Positions 11,960 to 23,467 of a stretch of 64,000 nucleotides of DNA are shown piece after piece (the stretch's first letter is position 1; every line of letters starts with the position of its first letter). The position numbers and the translations under genes were made by a program. The DNA lies in contig NC_134020.1 of the NCBI RefSeq assembly GCF_040712315.1, positions 50,763,751-50,827,750 of the forward strand. The letters run 5' to 3'. The DNA comes from Castanea sativa. Lineage: Eukaryota > Streptophyta > Magnoliopsida > Fagales > Fagaceae. Below the pieces are notes generated by a model. It made no database searches, was not told the origin of the DNA, and was given only the letters and a program-made list of their open reading frames with translations.

Positions 11960-12984
11960 CCCAATCATGGAGATTAAGTACTATTTTCGAAAGGCAAATC
12001 AGTGTATGGATAGATAGATTAGCTAACAATGAAGCCGCTCAACAACAAAATTTTATGGTTTTGCTTAATCCTCCTATGGAAATCTTTTTTTTTTTTTTTT
12101 GATGTATTATGATTGAGGGGGCTTGTAGTATGAGAGGTTTTGCCTTAGCTCTTTTATGTTAAATTAATGCAATGCAATCCTCTTCTACAAAAAAAAAAAA
12201 GAAAAAAAAGAAAAAAAAGAACAAAGTCACCATGGTTGTGCTTGTGCATATCTCATAAGAAATAGTACACTATTTCTGGGCTAATGCAATGCCCATTGGA
12301 CTGATGCCCATCAGGGTTTCAGGGCATCATGATCTGCTCATATGGCCTAGCCATATTGCCCTTGGCATTGGGCACACACTCTTGTGTCTTGTCTTTATAT
12401 TGTTGCCTTTCGATAATACCAGGAATGCCCTCACTGAGCCCAAAGGATACAATGAAGTAGTAAAGGGCAGTATTGTAATATCGGAGGTCTGGCAAGGTGC
12501 AGTGGCACGACGCCATTGTGATCTTCTGGGCTCCACTAATAATGATTGGACCAAAGCTGTCCTACCCCCTCTCTCTCTCTCACGCCAACGTGGCAATTCG
12601 AATGGGTATACGACACGTGTCCCACGCCGTCACTATCCCCTACGAGGAAGATGTCTGTCCGAACATATACGAGGACTGTCAAAGCATGTTGTAATATTAA
12701 CTCGGAATTGTAATAATACTTTCTAAAAGACAATTTTACCCTACGTAACTTTCTCTGCTTTGTTATCTTTTTGGGTTGTAATTTTGTTACGTTTATGGGG
12801 TCAAAACTGTCTTTACAATGTAATCCACAGAGAATATTTTACTTGGGGTGAATTTGATATTTTAACGAAACATTTTCCAAATTACATCTCACTCATCTCT
12901 TTTATCTCTTTTACTTGCTTCTTGTCTTGTCTTCTCTCTCTCACAACAAAGCTTGCTTTTTTTGGGTTGCTGAGCTCAACAAAA
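11960..12984. promoter_or_regulatory. Upstream region of the CLE peptide gene
   Basis: About 1 kb between the hAT-like element and the CLE start codon. It contains A-rich tracts near 12190 and an ACGTG-core element (CACGTGTC at 12614-12621) of the G-box/ABRE type. Near 12280-12380 an imperfect inverted repeat around AATGCCCATTGG may be the remains of a small foldback element. Open frames here lack any recognisable domain and are ignored. No clear TATA box was fixed. Confidence 0.4.
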
Positions 12985-13527
12985 ATGGCGTTTAGGAGGT
13001 CACTCACCTGGGTTCCAACCTTTTTGGTCATTCTATTACTTGCTTCAATACCATTTCTTCAAACTTCTCGTACCCGTGAGCTAGTCTCCTCTCTCTCTCT
13101 CTCTCTTGGAGTTGTTCTTTTACTTTTTGTTAATGCATATATTTACCGTTCAATGTGTACAGGTTTCCAAGGTGGAACAACAATGCCAGAAAACACAACC
13201 AAACTAATGAGACAGGTATACATATATTTTGATCATGAAAAGCATGTCAAAGATACCATTTTTATATTCAGAAAGATACAATTTTTGCTTCTTTTCTTTC
13301 ACTGTCTTATCTTTCCAATGTGTACCCTTTTCATGAAATGGTCTTTCTCTAAAGAAAGTTTTTTTTTTTTTTTCTTTTTTTTTCTTTTTTGGGAAAAGGG
13401 ATTTCAAATCCAGGCTGAGATGTTTGGAAATAGAGGAGCTTCTGTTCTCAACATAGAAGACTCAGCAAGAGAAGTTCCAACTGGACCTGACCCTCTTCAC
13501 CACAACAACAACCCAATAGAACCCTAG
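12985..13527 (+). CDS. CLE40: CLE signalling peptide precursor, CLV3/CLE40 type, three exons
   Basis: Secreted peptide hormone precursor; relatives act through CLV1-like receptor kinases to limit stem-cell identity in shoot or root meristems. Exons 12985-13075, 13163-13215 and 13399-13527 join in frame, all with GT-AG introns, to give 90 residues. Residues 1-28 form a hydrophobic signal peptide (FLVILLLASIPF). The CLE motif REVPTGPDPLHH occupies residues 72-83 and fits the family pattern RxVPxGPDPLHH, including both Pro residues that can be hydroxylated. A seven-residue tail (NNNPIEP) follows, like the short tail of Arabidopsis CLE40. The three-exon structure is typical of CLV3 and CLE40, while most CLE genes have one exon. 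The third acceptor could instead be at 13413/13414, which is also in frame and drops five residues. CLV3 itself cannot be excluded. Confidence 0.85.
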   Translation: MAFRRSLTWVPTFLVILLLASIPFLQTSRTRELVSSLSLSLGVVLLLFVNAYIYRSMCTGFQGGTTMPENTTKLMRQVYIYFDHEKHVKDTIFIFRKIQFLLLFFHCLIFPMCTLFMKWSFSKESFFFFFFFFLFWEKGFQIQAEMFGNRGASVLNIEDSAREVPTGPDPLHHNNNPIEP

Positions 13528-16500
13528 TCCTTCTCTATATATGGACCTCTCTATTCAGTCAAAGATTATTATTATTATGGTGGGTTTCTCAGTTTCTCAC
13601 CAGTTTTGTCCCTTTTATTTAGTCATGGAGATGGAGTATAATAATGGGTTATTCAGCGTTCTGGTCTTGTATAGAGCTGTTCATACTTGGCTTTTGGGAA
13701 TATATGACTTCTGAATGGGCTATTTGATTTTAGGTTTATTTAGCTTAAATTAAAACAGTTTTTATTAACATTTTTTTTCCCTCTGTAAACGCAATTATCT
13801 AGAATTATTTGCTCGAAATTCTTGTTCGGTTTTGTATTTAGTATATAACAACTAAAAAGAAAAATGGTTTGAAATGAAAAAAATTATGCTTCTATTTGTT
13901 TACTACTTTGCTGGAGTCTTGAGGTGGCAGTGATATTTTTTAATTTTTAATTTTTATGGATTTGGGTTGTACTTTTGTTTTTGAAATTGGGCAATGGGCA
14001 TGAAAAAGATAATTTCAAATTTTCGACAAAAAAAGGGAATGGGTGAAAGATTAATCCAAAATTTGTGATTCTTTTTCGGCTGTATGGGCTCTCTGTCTCT
14101 TTGTGTTCACTGACTCACTGCTAACTTTGGCCCAAAAAACTTCATTATTCATGGTGCTACGCTAGCTGGTCCATATGCAATCCGATAACATTGTTTAAGT
14201 GCATGTAACCTTAACTCTTAAGAAATGAATTGTTTGGAAAAATTACAAAGCCAATTAGAATTGTATAGTTATTCAATAGAGTAGGGTATGAGGGAAATGG
14301 TAAGTTGAATGGTACTCCAAGAAACAAACAAAAATTTCCAATGATCCTGGCTGTATTACTGTATACGTAGTACTATGTTGTACAACTCTACCTGGAAACT
14401 TGTGTCATGGGACAATGCTTTGGGAGTGAGAAGTGCAATGGCATCTTTTTTGCTATACGGGAAATATTACTCAAAATAGTAATTGTTATTTACATAATAA
14501 ATTTTTTTAATAAATTTCATAAAGGTTAGCTATAGTAGTTATTGATATTTATTTAAATTTACAGACAACCACAGTTCACGTACACTGCTTTAATTATCTA
14601 TTATTGTTACATCAATAATTTGTGAACAGAATTGTGACTATAGACTTATTGTACTAAAAAAATATACATAAAAAATTCCTCATGAACTCGTGTGAGCAAA
14701 TGAACTAAGCCAAGGAGAAATCTGAAGGTAGTGGTGAAGGTGTTAGTCCTGGCAAGGAGAGAGAGTCTAATCCTCCCCTAGATTTGTCTCAATGAACTTC
14801 AATTTGCAGTGAGGAATATTAGTGCTCTAACTTACTCAGTTACTCCTTTAAATACAAGGAGATTAGGGCTTGGATTATAAAGTATAGGATATCTATTTGT
14901 TAATTGTTGTGCCTGGTAGAAACTTGAATGAAGTTAATGCTTCAAAGATTGGTAGAGGTGTTTAAGTATTGTTGTTCACAATGGTGTGAAAACTACGGTT
15001 TAAAAAGTGTTTTGAAAACACGTATTTAAAATACTCATAATGTGAAAAATGTATTTGGTACTATATTTTTAATAAACGTTTTTTCAAAAGTGAAAAAACA
15101 TAAGTATATGTTTGGTATGTGTATTTTTTAAAAAGTGATGACATATAGTCTAATCAGTGAGACCTACAATTTTTAAAATATTTACAAAAGTGTCATTAAA
15201 CAATGTTGTTTGAAATCTGAAACTGGTAAGAGGAGTTTTCCAAATTCAACGTTTAAATACTCTAAAATGAGTAACGTAACTCAAACATTCCTAAAAAAAT
15301 GCTCTTACCGAACGCGTTATTTTTTTTAGAACCACAATTTTCAGTGTTTCAATATTGAAAACTGTTATTTGGAATCACATACCAAACCGACCTTGAAGAG
15401 TTTATTTGTGCTGAATGGGGTTTATTAAAGGTGTACTGGCACCTAACTGATGTGGCGGTTAGGTACATTCATAAAATTGCCCAAGTGGTTCATTGTGAGA
15501 TCATTGTAAGCAAGGGGTAAAGATTCCTGGCCTCCTTTGTGTGTGTTTCAAACAGTGGTACAGCAAGCATGGATTTGTGGAAAACTCTAGCTTATTATAA
15601 GGCTCAAATAGGAGGTTAGTCATGATTATTGGGAGGTGACTCTGATATTGTTAGAAGCTTTGATGAGAGATATTGGGAAGGAGAGTTTCTTCTTTGTATG
15701 AAGAATAATTTTGTCAGTGTTTGAAAGAAAACGAAGTATTAATTGGATCACCTTTATATTGGGGGTTATATACTTTGAGTCTTTGACAAATAAGAGAGAG
15801 GATCGAGCAGTTTTAGCTAGAAAGTTGGATAGAATTTTAGTCAATCCTTTTTGCATTATTTAAAACTTCCCTCAAAATGTTTTGCCATGAAAAAAGTATA
15901 AACACAACAAAATCTTATAAAATTTTTACAAAAAAAAAAAAAATATTATGAGTTTCGGACTATGTTGTGGATTTGGGTATAATTTATTTTACTTTGAGTT
16001 ATAGCAAGCTAACATCTTAATTTATTATGAAAATATTGTGAAATTTTATTGTCACCCGTAGAAGAACTAAAAATAAAATTTCTCCCGCTTGGCATTTTGG
16101 ATCATGCTGCATGTTTTCCAACTCAAGCCCAGGTCAGGTCCAAGCCTTTTTTTTAAAAAAAATTTTGGACTGACCATGTTGGCTTTCTTTAGAAAATGCA
16201 ACTTCATCTTAAAAGCATGTTTATTGGCCCATCTCTTATTGCAATGTTGTCTACATTTGTATCACCTATGTTCTTCATAACAAATTGAAAATATATGGTG
16301 CTGGACTGTCTAATAATGAATTCTTCTCTTTCAACCCTGAAGTGGTCCTATCAAATTTCTCATTGAAATGGAAATAAGAAATGAAAATAAACGTGTAGGA
16401 ATCTGATATGAGATTGATTTAGATGTGAAGCTTGAAGTCATTTTATACAATAACGTTTCTTTAAATGTCCATCAATATTAGGATGTATACTTGATCACAT

Positions 16501-17059
16501 GCTTTGAACATTGAAAATATCGTAACCAAATAGTGTGACCCACTCTCTCAAAAAAAAAAATATAGTGACCCGATGCAGATTAGGTATGTGGTCTACAAAG
16601 TCGTTCTAGATATTATTGCTTCTTAGTGGTTAGTAATAATGAAACACTTATTCATAATTCCAAAAATACCAAAAAAACAAAATCACAAAAGCCAAGAATG
16701 ATGCAAAAGGTTACGTTGTTTCAGAGGAATTTGTTCCAAACCGATCAAAATGTTTTTTTTTTTTTTTTTGATAGATGATCAAAATATTGACCCTGAAATC
16801 TTTTTCATGCACTAAATGATCAAAAGCCACCGTTTCAACAGTTGTTATCAAATTATAAGTCTCTTGTTTTGTTTGTTTTCAATAATACTAGCCAAAAAAT
16901 AGAGACATTTGTTTCTATATGTCTAGAGAATGTACACGTCTCAACCTTCTTTATCACCAACTCCATTTATTGTGCCTCAGAATTTTTCTTTTTTGGTCTT
17001 AAATTTGGTCGTACGGCACACTGCATTTCAAAGGAAAAATCTTAGAATTACAAGCAAGA
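13528..17059. other. Spacer, no gene seen
   Basis: The first few hundred bases probably hold the CLE 3' UTR. Around 15000-15400 there is a stretch typical of old MITEs (TTTGGTATGTGTATTTTT and, reversed, TTTGGTATGTGATTCC at the far end) without readable target duplications. The rest is A+T-rich with no recognised gene. Confidence 0.6.
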
Positions 17060-17132
17060 GCGCCCGTGGCCTAATGGATAAGGCGTCTGACTTCTAATCA
17101 GGCGATTGTGGGTTCGAGTCCCACCGGGCGTG
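17060..17132 (+). tRNA. tRNA-Arg (anticodon TCT)
   Basis: A complete 73-nt cloverleaf. The acceptor stem GCGCCCG pairs with CGGGCGT (G-U at the first pair), followed by discriminator G. The D arm reads GGCCTAATGGATAAGGC; the anticodon stem TCTGA/TCAGG encloses CTTCTAA, giving TCT for AGA codons. The T arm is GTGGG-TTCGAGT-CCCAC, with a perfect B box. There is no intron, and CCA is not encoded, as expected for a nuclear plant gene. Confidence 0.98.
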
Positions 17133-17143
17133 TGCACATCAGA

Positions 17144-17147
17144 TTTT
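17144..17147 (+). terminator. RNA polymerase III terminator of the tRNA gene
   Basis: A TTTT run 11 bases after the tRNA end; the minimum length for Pol III termination in plants. Confidence 0.7.
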
Positions 17148-18300
17148 GTAATTAATGTAGTTTCTCTTATTTTGGTTTTGAGCAAAATAGGAGAGTAGTT
17201 CCTTATAGTTTCTTTCAATAAATTGTCTTTTAACTAAAAAAATCTTTCAATGAATCGTCCCTTTATTTTGTGGTAGATCCAAATGAGATGATACTATTAG
17301 CTTTTAACCAAAAAAAATCTTAGAATTATTGAAAACATTACCTTTCCTCCTCCTTTTATTTTGTGGTGGACCCAAATGAGGTGATACTAATATTATCTAG
17401 GAGGGTGTGTGAAAATTTTGCGGTGTGTAATAATATTATATTTCATATATATTCTCCTACTCATGCAACAATAACAACAACATCAACAATAATAAAAGTT
17501 GATTAAGAGTTGCCTTCATGTTAAAGTGGATATAGTATTTAGGGTTCTTTAAGCACCCAAGTTTACATGATTAATGCATATATTTTGTTATTCACTTTGT
17601 TGCTCGCTTATTCTCTCTCCTTAATCAATAGTCCTTATTATTGTAGATATTTTCTTTTTTTCTTTTTTACATTCCATTTTCTTTTCTAGAGCACCAAATA
17701 TGTGTTGAGAGTTGAGACCTACGAACTCTTTTGCCCATTCTCTTGTTAGTTAGATGTTTCTCCTCCATTCCACACTCCATTTTACACCCTTATAAAAGAC
17801 TTTTTTTATTTTATTTTTTTAACACCACCCTTATAAGTGGATTAATATCTCTCTACTATGTACTTATATTTATAACATTTGCCTTATGTCTACGTCTTTC
17901 TTTTCTGTTCTTTTTTATTGAGTATACAGATGTTACAATTCAGCAGCTCATGTGGTCACTAAATACACTGTTCAATTTAAGCTGTCTTTCTTTTTCAATA
18001 ATGGCAATCTTCCACATGTTATTGAGTCAATCCGTAAGGAAGATCACCATCCTTGTATCCCCATTTTTCTTAATATCATTACAAATTAAAAAAAAAAAAA
18101 ACAAAATGCGTGGGTTTGAACTATAAAATTTGCAGCAAAAATAAATATTCCTAACCATCTTTTAATTAAAAAAAGCACCCCATTAATCAATTTTGGACAT
18201 CACATTATATGTTGATATTGACTAGCATTCATCTTCAATTGGATGCTTTAAAGTTAATACTTGTCAAAATTCTAGAACTTCTAGAGGCACTAGTAAATAT
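17148..18300. other. Spacer, no gene seen
   Basis: A+T-rich. Near 17220-17410 a phrase around TTTATTTTGTGGT...CCAAATGAG is duplicated in direct orientation. No gene recognised. Confidence 0.6.
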
Positions 18301-18313
18301 AAATAATGTAATA

Positions 18314-18420
18314 AAAATATCTAGTGCACTAGTATGATTCGAGAAAGTTCCTTGTAACAGTAAAAGAAAAATATCTCTTGAAAAAGTGCATCCACGCAAT
18401 AAAGAGAAAAGAAAATATCT
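18314..18420 (+). promoter_or_regulatory. Cluster of three evening elements upstream of JMJ30
   Basis: Three perfect copies of the evening element AAAATATCT on the coding strand, at 18314-18322, 18368-18376 and 18412-18420. They lie just upstream of the TATA box and within 175 bases of the start codon. In Arabidopsis this element is bound by CCA1/LHY and RVE factors and gives dusk-phased expression; JMJ30 there is a known clock-regulated gene. The function here is inferred from motif and position. Confidence 0.8.
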
Positions 18421-18427
18421 TTCTCGC

Positions 18428-18438
18428 TATATATATAT
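18428..18438 (+). promoter_or_regulatory. TATA box of the JMJ30 gene
   Basis: TATATATATAT, about 50 bases before the start codon and 8 bases after the third evening element. A transcription start around 18460 would give a very short leader with a CT/T-rich end. Confidence 0.6.
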
Positions 18439-18488
18439 TTGAGAGCTTTGCTTATTTCCATATCTCTCTGTGTTTTTTTTTTTTTCAA

Positions 18489-21400
18489 ATGGCGGACAAG
18501 CTGGAGACTCCAACGCTAGACGCGGAGGGCGCCACGCTCCTCCACGCGATCTCGGAGCACGGAGGCTACGCGTTCGTGAGCATGGCGACGCTGGCCGCGG
18601 AGGCAGGAGATCCACGCGCGGCGGAGGCGGCGCGTGAGATGGCGTGGGAGCAGCTCCACTCCGGTCCCTGGCATTCTGTGCTGCCGGTGTGGCGTGACGC
18701 GTACTCAATGGCCTGCCTCCACGTGGCGAGGCTCCACTTCTCCAATGGTGAGCTCAGTGAGGCCATTAGGGTCTTGGATATGGGCCTCATCATGGGCGGC
18801 TCGCTCCTCCGTAAGGACCTTGACTCCGCCGTCGAAAAGGTCTCCGCCGTAGCAAGAGACTCCACTGTTTCCGATCAAAGCTCTGATCGTCGATTGGTTC
18901 GCCATGAACTCGATCAAGCGGAGGTGAAGATTTTTAGCTTTTACTAATTTAAAGAAGTACAAGGCTATGTGTCATTTTAAAACTATAATTTTGTGTTGAT
19001 GTGTGTTAACAACATTGAAAAATATTGACCAAAAAAGGAGGGGAAAACAAAAATTTTGAACTATGATTAAAGTGAATTAGCTATATTTGTGGTGGGGGAC
19101 AGAGCTCCCATGAGCTCACTAACAATTTCATATTATTTTCAGCAAAATGGTGTTGCTTATTGGGACTTCTCTCTTTTTCTGAACACTGTTCAATATGGGT
19201 GAGCTGAGATCTTTTTAAGGTTGGTCATCTAACCAAGAACAATCATTGGCCCAATTGTATCTAGTAGATATATGCATAGATGTTCAAGGAAAAAAAAAAA
19301 AAACTGCCAAATCTTTCTCCCCAAATTTTGAGACTATCTAATTATAAAAGATGGGGGTGTCATAGCATTAGATAGGATGAGTTTGGTTATAATTTTTTTT
19401 TTTTTACCATATCTCCTTTGACTAACTTAGTGTTTTTGCAAATTCATGACTTTGTTCTTGTTAGTTGTATAATCCAATTCTTTTTTTCCTTTTTTGGTAA
19501 GTCTAAGTTGAAGAAATTGATTAAAAAAAGATCAGTATAATGTGTAATTTTAGGCCTTTTAATAGGTAGTAAAGTCAGTATAAAGTAGTAATTTGCAAAT
19601 TTCATCTTTAAGGCCTTAGATTTTGCTTCCTTGCTTCCCCCCTCCTCCCCCCAGCAAGTTGTAGATTATTTAAGGAAACTGTGATTCATTTGCTTAATTG
19701 TTTTAGTGCAAAAAATATTGATCACAAGTTTTATTTCAACTATATGATTGAAAATTTTGAGATCACTGACAAATACATATTATTGTTGATTGGTAAACTT
19801 TGAACCTATGACATTCCCCAATGTACCTGGTTACCTCTTTATTTAATATTATTTAAGATTAAATCCTGGTTGGTTTCTTGTTCTTAATAATGAAAGAAGT
19901 GACTTTTGGCCAAGCTTTATTTTTTAATATTTTAGATCTTTAAAAAGTATTATTGCGCCTTTTTATTTATTTATTTATATTAGTGAGATAATTTTGAGTT
20001 GGGTTTCCTTTTGAGAAGCCTTAAACTTAAGTGTAAAGGGTAATGGCTGGTTCCAGAAAACGACTTACAGGGTTAAAAGATTTCATGGGTCATTTATGAA
20101 TTATTGGAATTAATCTTGTAGTGAACTGAAAACATTTCCAACTTTTCCTGTTCTACTGAACACCTGAACTTGTACAAAACCTTTTGTTGAGAATGGTTTA
20201 AACTGAAACAGATGGAGCCTATTCCTATATGAGGTTTTTTTTTGGGTGATAGGCAATGAAGAGGTGGATCAGCCTGAAATAAGGGATAAGATCTTAGTGT
20301 ATGTTCTGTTTTCTTTTCCTTCCATTGTTTTGCTCTTCTTAGTAATACTCCTTGTATTAGATGGTTGTATCTGGTTATGAGTTGGTTATTAGCATGCTGT
20401 TTATCACAAGTGAAGAGAGATTCATCAGCTCTTTTAATGTTGCAGGTGCTTCGGTCTTTACCCATTAAGTCTCTGTCTAGTAAGATTGTCGTAAAGAGGC
20501 CTGCTCTATCTTTGGAGGGATTCCTTCGTGAATATTTTCTATCAGGTTCTCCAGTTATTATTAGTGACTGTATGGCTCATTGGCCAGCCAGGACAAAGTG
20601 GAATGACTTGGATTATCTAAAAAGGGTTGCCGGAGACCGCACAGTTCCAGTTGAGGTAATAAATTTTTACTGTTGTTGTGATAAGTTTTGAATATAGTCT
20701 ACTAAGTCAATATGAAGGCTCTATTTTGGTCCATTCCTTTTCCCATATATAGCAACAATAGCCAAATATATTGTCCACTACAAATGCCTTTGGCTGCTCC
20801 AGACTATTTTTAAGAATGCTTATGCATTATTCTTGAATGACTTATATTGCTTTTATTTTTACTAGCACAAATAAAGTCATCCCAGTCCACTGTGACCATA
20901 TCATTTGATTTTGATGAAGTTTGATGATTCAGGGGTTGTTTAACGGATAATACACCTATTAGGCAGGGTCAGTGTCTGAGCATTGTTTGATCAAATCATT
21001 GTCACAATTTACCTGCCACCCTACCATACCCACCACTTTCATTTAATAATTGAAAATTGGTAAAGTTTAAACTTTTTTGCAGGTTGGCAAAAACTATTTA
21101 TGCTCACAGTGGAAGCAAGAGCTTATCACATTTTCACAGTTTCTTGCAAGGATTGAGGCTAACAACTGTTCTGACAACCCTACATATCTCGCCCAGCATC
21201 CGTTGTTTGATCAGGTATTTAAGTCTTCTTTGTGGATGCTGTGTTGTGATACCATGATACATGATGATCAAACTACACTTTGCTGCCTTTCAAATAGTGA
21301 TATCATACTTCAATGGCAGATAAGTGAGCTACGGAAGGACATTTGTGTTCCTGACTATTGTTTTGCTGGGGGTGGGGAGATGAGGCCTCTTAATGCCTGG

Positions 21401-23467
21401 TTTGGTCCAGCTGGGACAGTAACACCGTTGCACCATGATCCACATCATAATATACTTGCTCAGGTATTTTAGACATATAATGCATTGATTAATTGTAAAA
21501 TGAAGGTGTCTTCTGGGGTTTGTTCATCTATATTTATCTTCAAGTGGCTGTTGCTTTTACCTCTTATTTGTTTTTGCTTATGGAATTTAGCTTCAGTCTC
21601 CTATTGTTTACCATGATAATTCTGCTAGGGTTTCATGCTTCTCCTGTTTTCCTTAGAAGTGATATATTAGTTAAAGCTACTCACTTCTGCATATTTGCTA
21701 TATAATTAAATTATGTAAAATACGTAAACTGCTTTGAATGCTAACTCCATTCTATGGATAACAGAAATTCCAGTCTCTATGGTTTGATTTTAAGTGAGCA
21801 TTTCATACTCCTTTGTATGACTTTGTGATAGACTTAAAATATATCAAAATGGACAGTGCCCAGACATTCATGTATTTCAATGCCGGGCATTTATCATTCA
21901 CTCTTGAGAAGGTGAAAAAACAAATTGTACACAGCTTCACACATGTCATTAAGTTGTGACAAATTATAGAGTCCTGGCAAGACAATTCAATTGGATCTTG
22001 ACCTTTAGACATGAGCATTTTTATACTTTTATTTTGAGGCATTGCATTTTAATGAACTTAATCCCTTGCAAAGTTATAATGCTGAAATTAGTAAGTTTTA
22101 TATTCTGCTTCACTGATGAGCAAAAAATCTACAATAAAAGTTATGTTGTATTCTAACTTCTAAGCAGTTCCATGTATCAAAAGGAAAAGTGTATGACAGT
22201 TGTGGTGCATTAAAGTTGTCTTGGTGTTATTAGGGTCTCAAGTGCACATAAACAAAAGCTCTTTTAAAGCAAAAGTGCCATGTGAGGCTTGACCATGAAT
22301 GTAGTAAAGCTTGTTTTAGAGCCAAGAAAGTACATGAAATTGCAAAGAAAAATACACTATTGCAGCTGTCCTATATGCCGTGATGCAATCAACTTAAATT
22401 TATGTAACCCATATCTCTGAATAAAATATATTGATTCAGATAGCTAATAATGGTTGAACTAGCTAATTCTTTGGTTTGATTTAAACCTGCAATGTGTGTG
22501 CACGTTAGTCTATTGTCTTTTGCATTATCAAAAAAAAAAAAAAAAAAATTATTGAACCATCTCTGCCTCTTTATTTTCAGGTCGTTGGCAAAAAGTATAT
22601 AAGGCTTTATTCTGCTTCAATGTCGGAGGAACTTTACCCTTACACTGAAACCATGCTTAAAAATTCAAGCCAGGTAGCTGCATTTTTTATCTCTGCATAA
22701 GCTTGCTTTCTCATTTTGATGAAATACACATTCTCTCTCACACACATATGTGGGAGTATGTGTACACTTGCAATGCTAGTAAATAAGTCATTCTGTACAA
22801 GAGTCTCATTAAACTGCAATCAAGCGAATTCCTTGGAACCCTTTTGGGGCTCCTTAACACCCTGCTGGATAATAATACCAGTTTCCTGTTTAGAACTTTG
22901 TTAATCCAGCATATATATCTGGTGGCCACATATTTTCGTTTGGCCTTCACATTATGTCCTGTCAAACCTCCTAAGCTGTTCTATGTTTGAATCCCATATT
23001 AATTAACTTCCTCCTCTTTTCTTACCTTAGATTTATAACTTGAACGCATTATCCGCACTTAATTTATAAATTGAGTTTCATATTGAATGTAACTTTTGGT
23101 CCAAAAAGATAAATTTACACTCTAAGACTCTTGTGGACATTTCTTGCTCTTATCTTCTATCCTGGTTTTGTGGTGGTGGTCAGTCTTCAGAGTGCAGCAT
23201 ATTCATGCTCATACTTTCATGTCATATAGATCTGCATTGTATGAAATTAAAATCCCTCTCCAGTTTGATTGATGATAATTTTGAATGAAGGTTGATCTAG
23301 ACAACATAGACGAGACACAGTTTCCAAAGGTGCATGACTTAGAATTTCAAGACTGCATTTTAGAGGAAGGTGAGATGCTTTATATCCCGCCCAAATGGTG
23401 GCACTACGTGCGATCTTTAACACCAAGTTTGTCAGTTAGCTTTTGGTGGAGTGACATTCAAAATTGA
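18489..23467 (+). CDS. JMJ30: JmjC-domain dioxygenase, JMJ30/JMJD5 type
   Basis: Fe(II)/2-oxoglutarate-dependent oxygenase. The Arabidopsis relative acts in the circadian system and has been described as a histone demethylase, while animal JMJD5 is better known as a protein hydroxylase, so the substrate is not settled. Six exons (18489-18923, 20446-20655, 21083-21214, 21320-21463, 22581-22673, 23291-23467) join in frame with GT-AG introns to 396 residues. Residues 1-145, all in the G+C-rich first exon, form a helical TPR-like region; 146-396 are the cupin/JmjC domain. The iron ligands are visible: H297 and D299 in TPLHHDPHHN, and H376 in PKWWHYVRSL. The 2-oxoglutarate-binding Lys is probably in GKKYIRLYS. 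The protein ends SFWWSDIQN, as usual for this group. It appears intact. The length is slightly below Arabidopsis JMJ30 (about 430). Confidence 0.95.

Noticed and set aside
12289..12726. 145-codon open frame upstream of the CLE gene
   Set aside because: No recognisable domain, overlapping frames on both strands, and it sits in the promoter region; treated as chance.
18427..18865. Minus-strand and second-frame open frames over JMJ30 exon 1
   Set aside because: Shadows of a G+C-rich exon.
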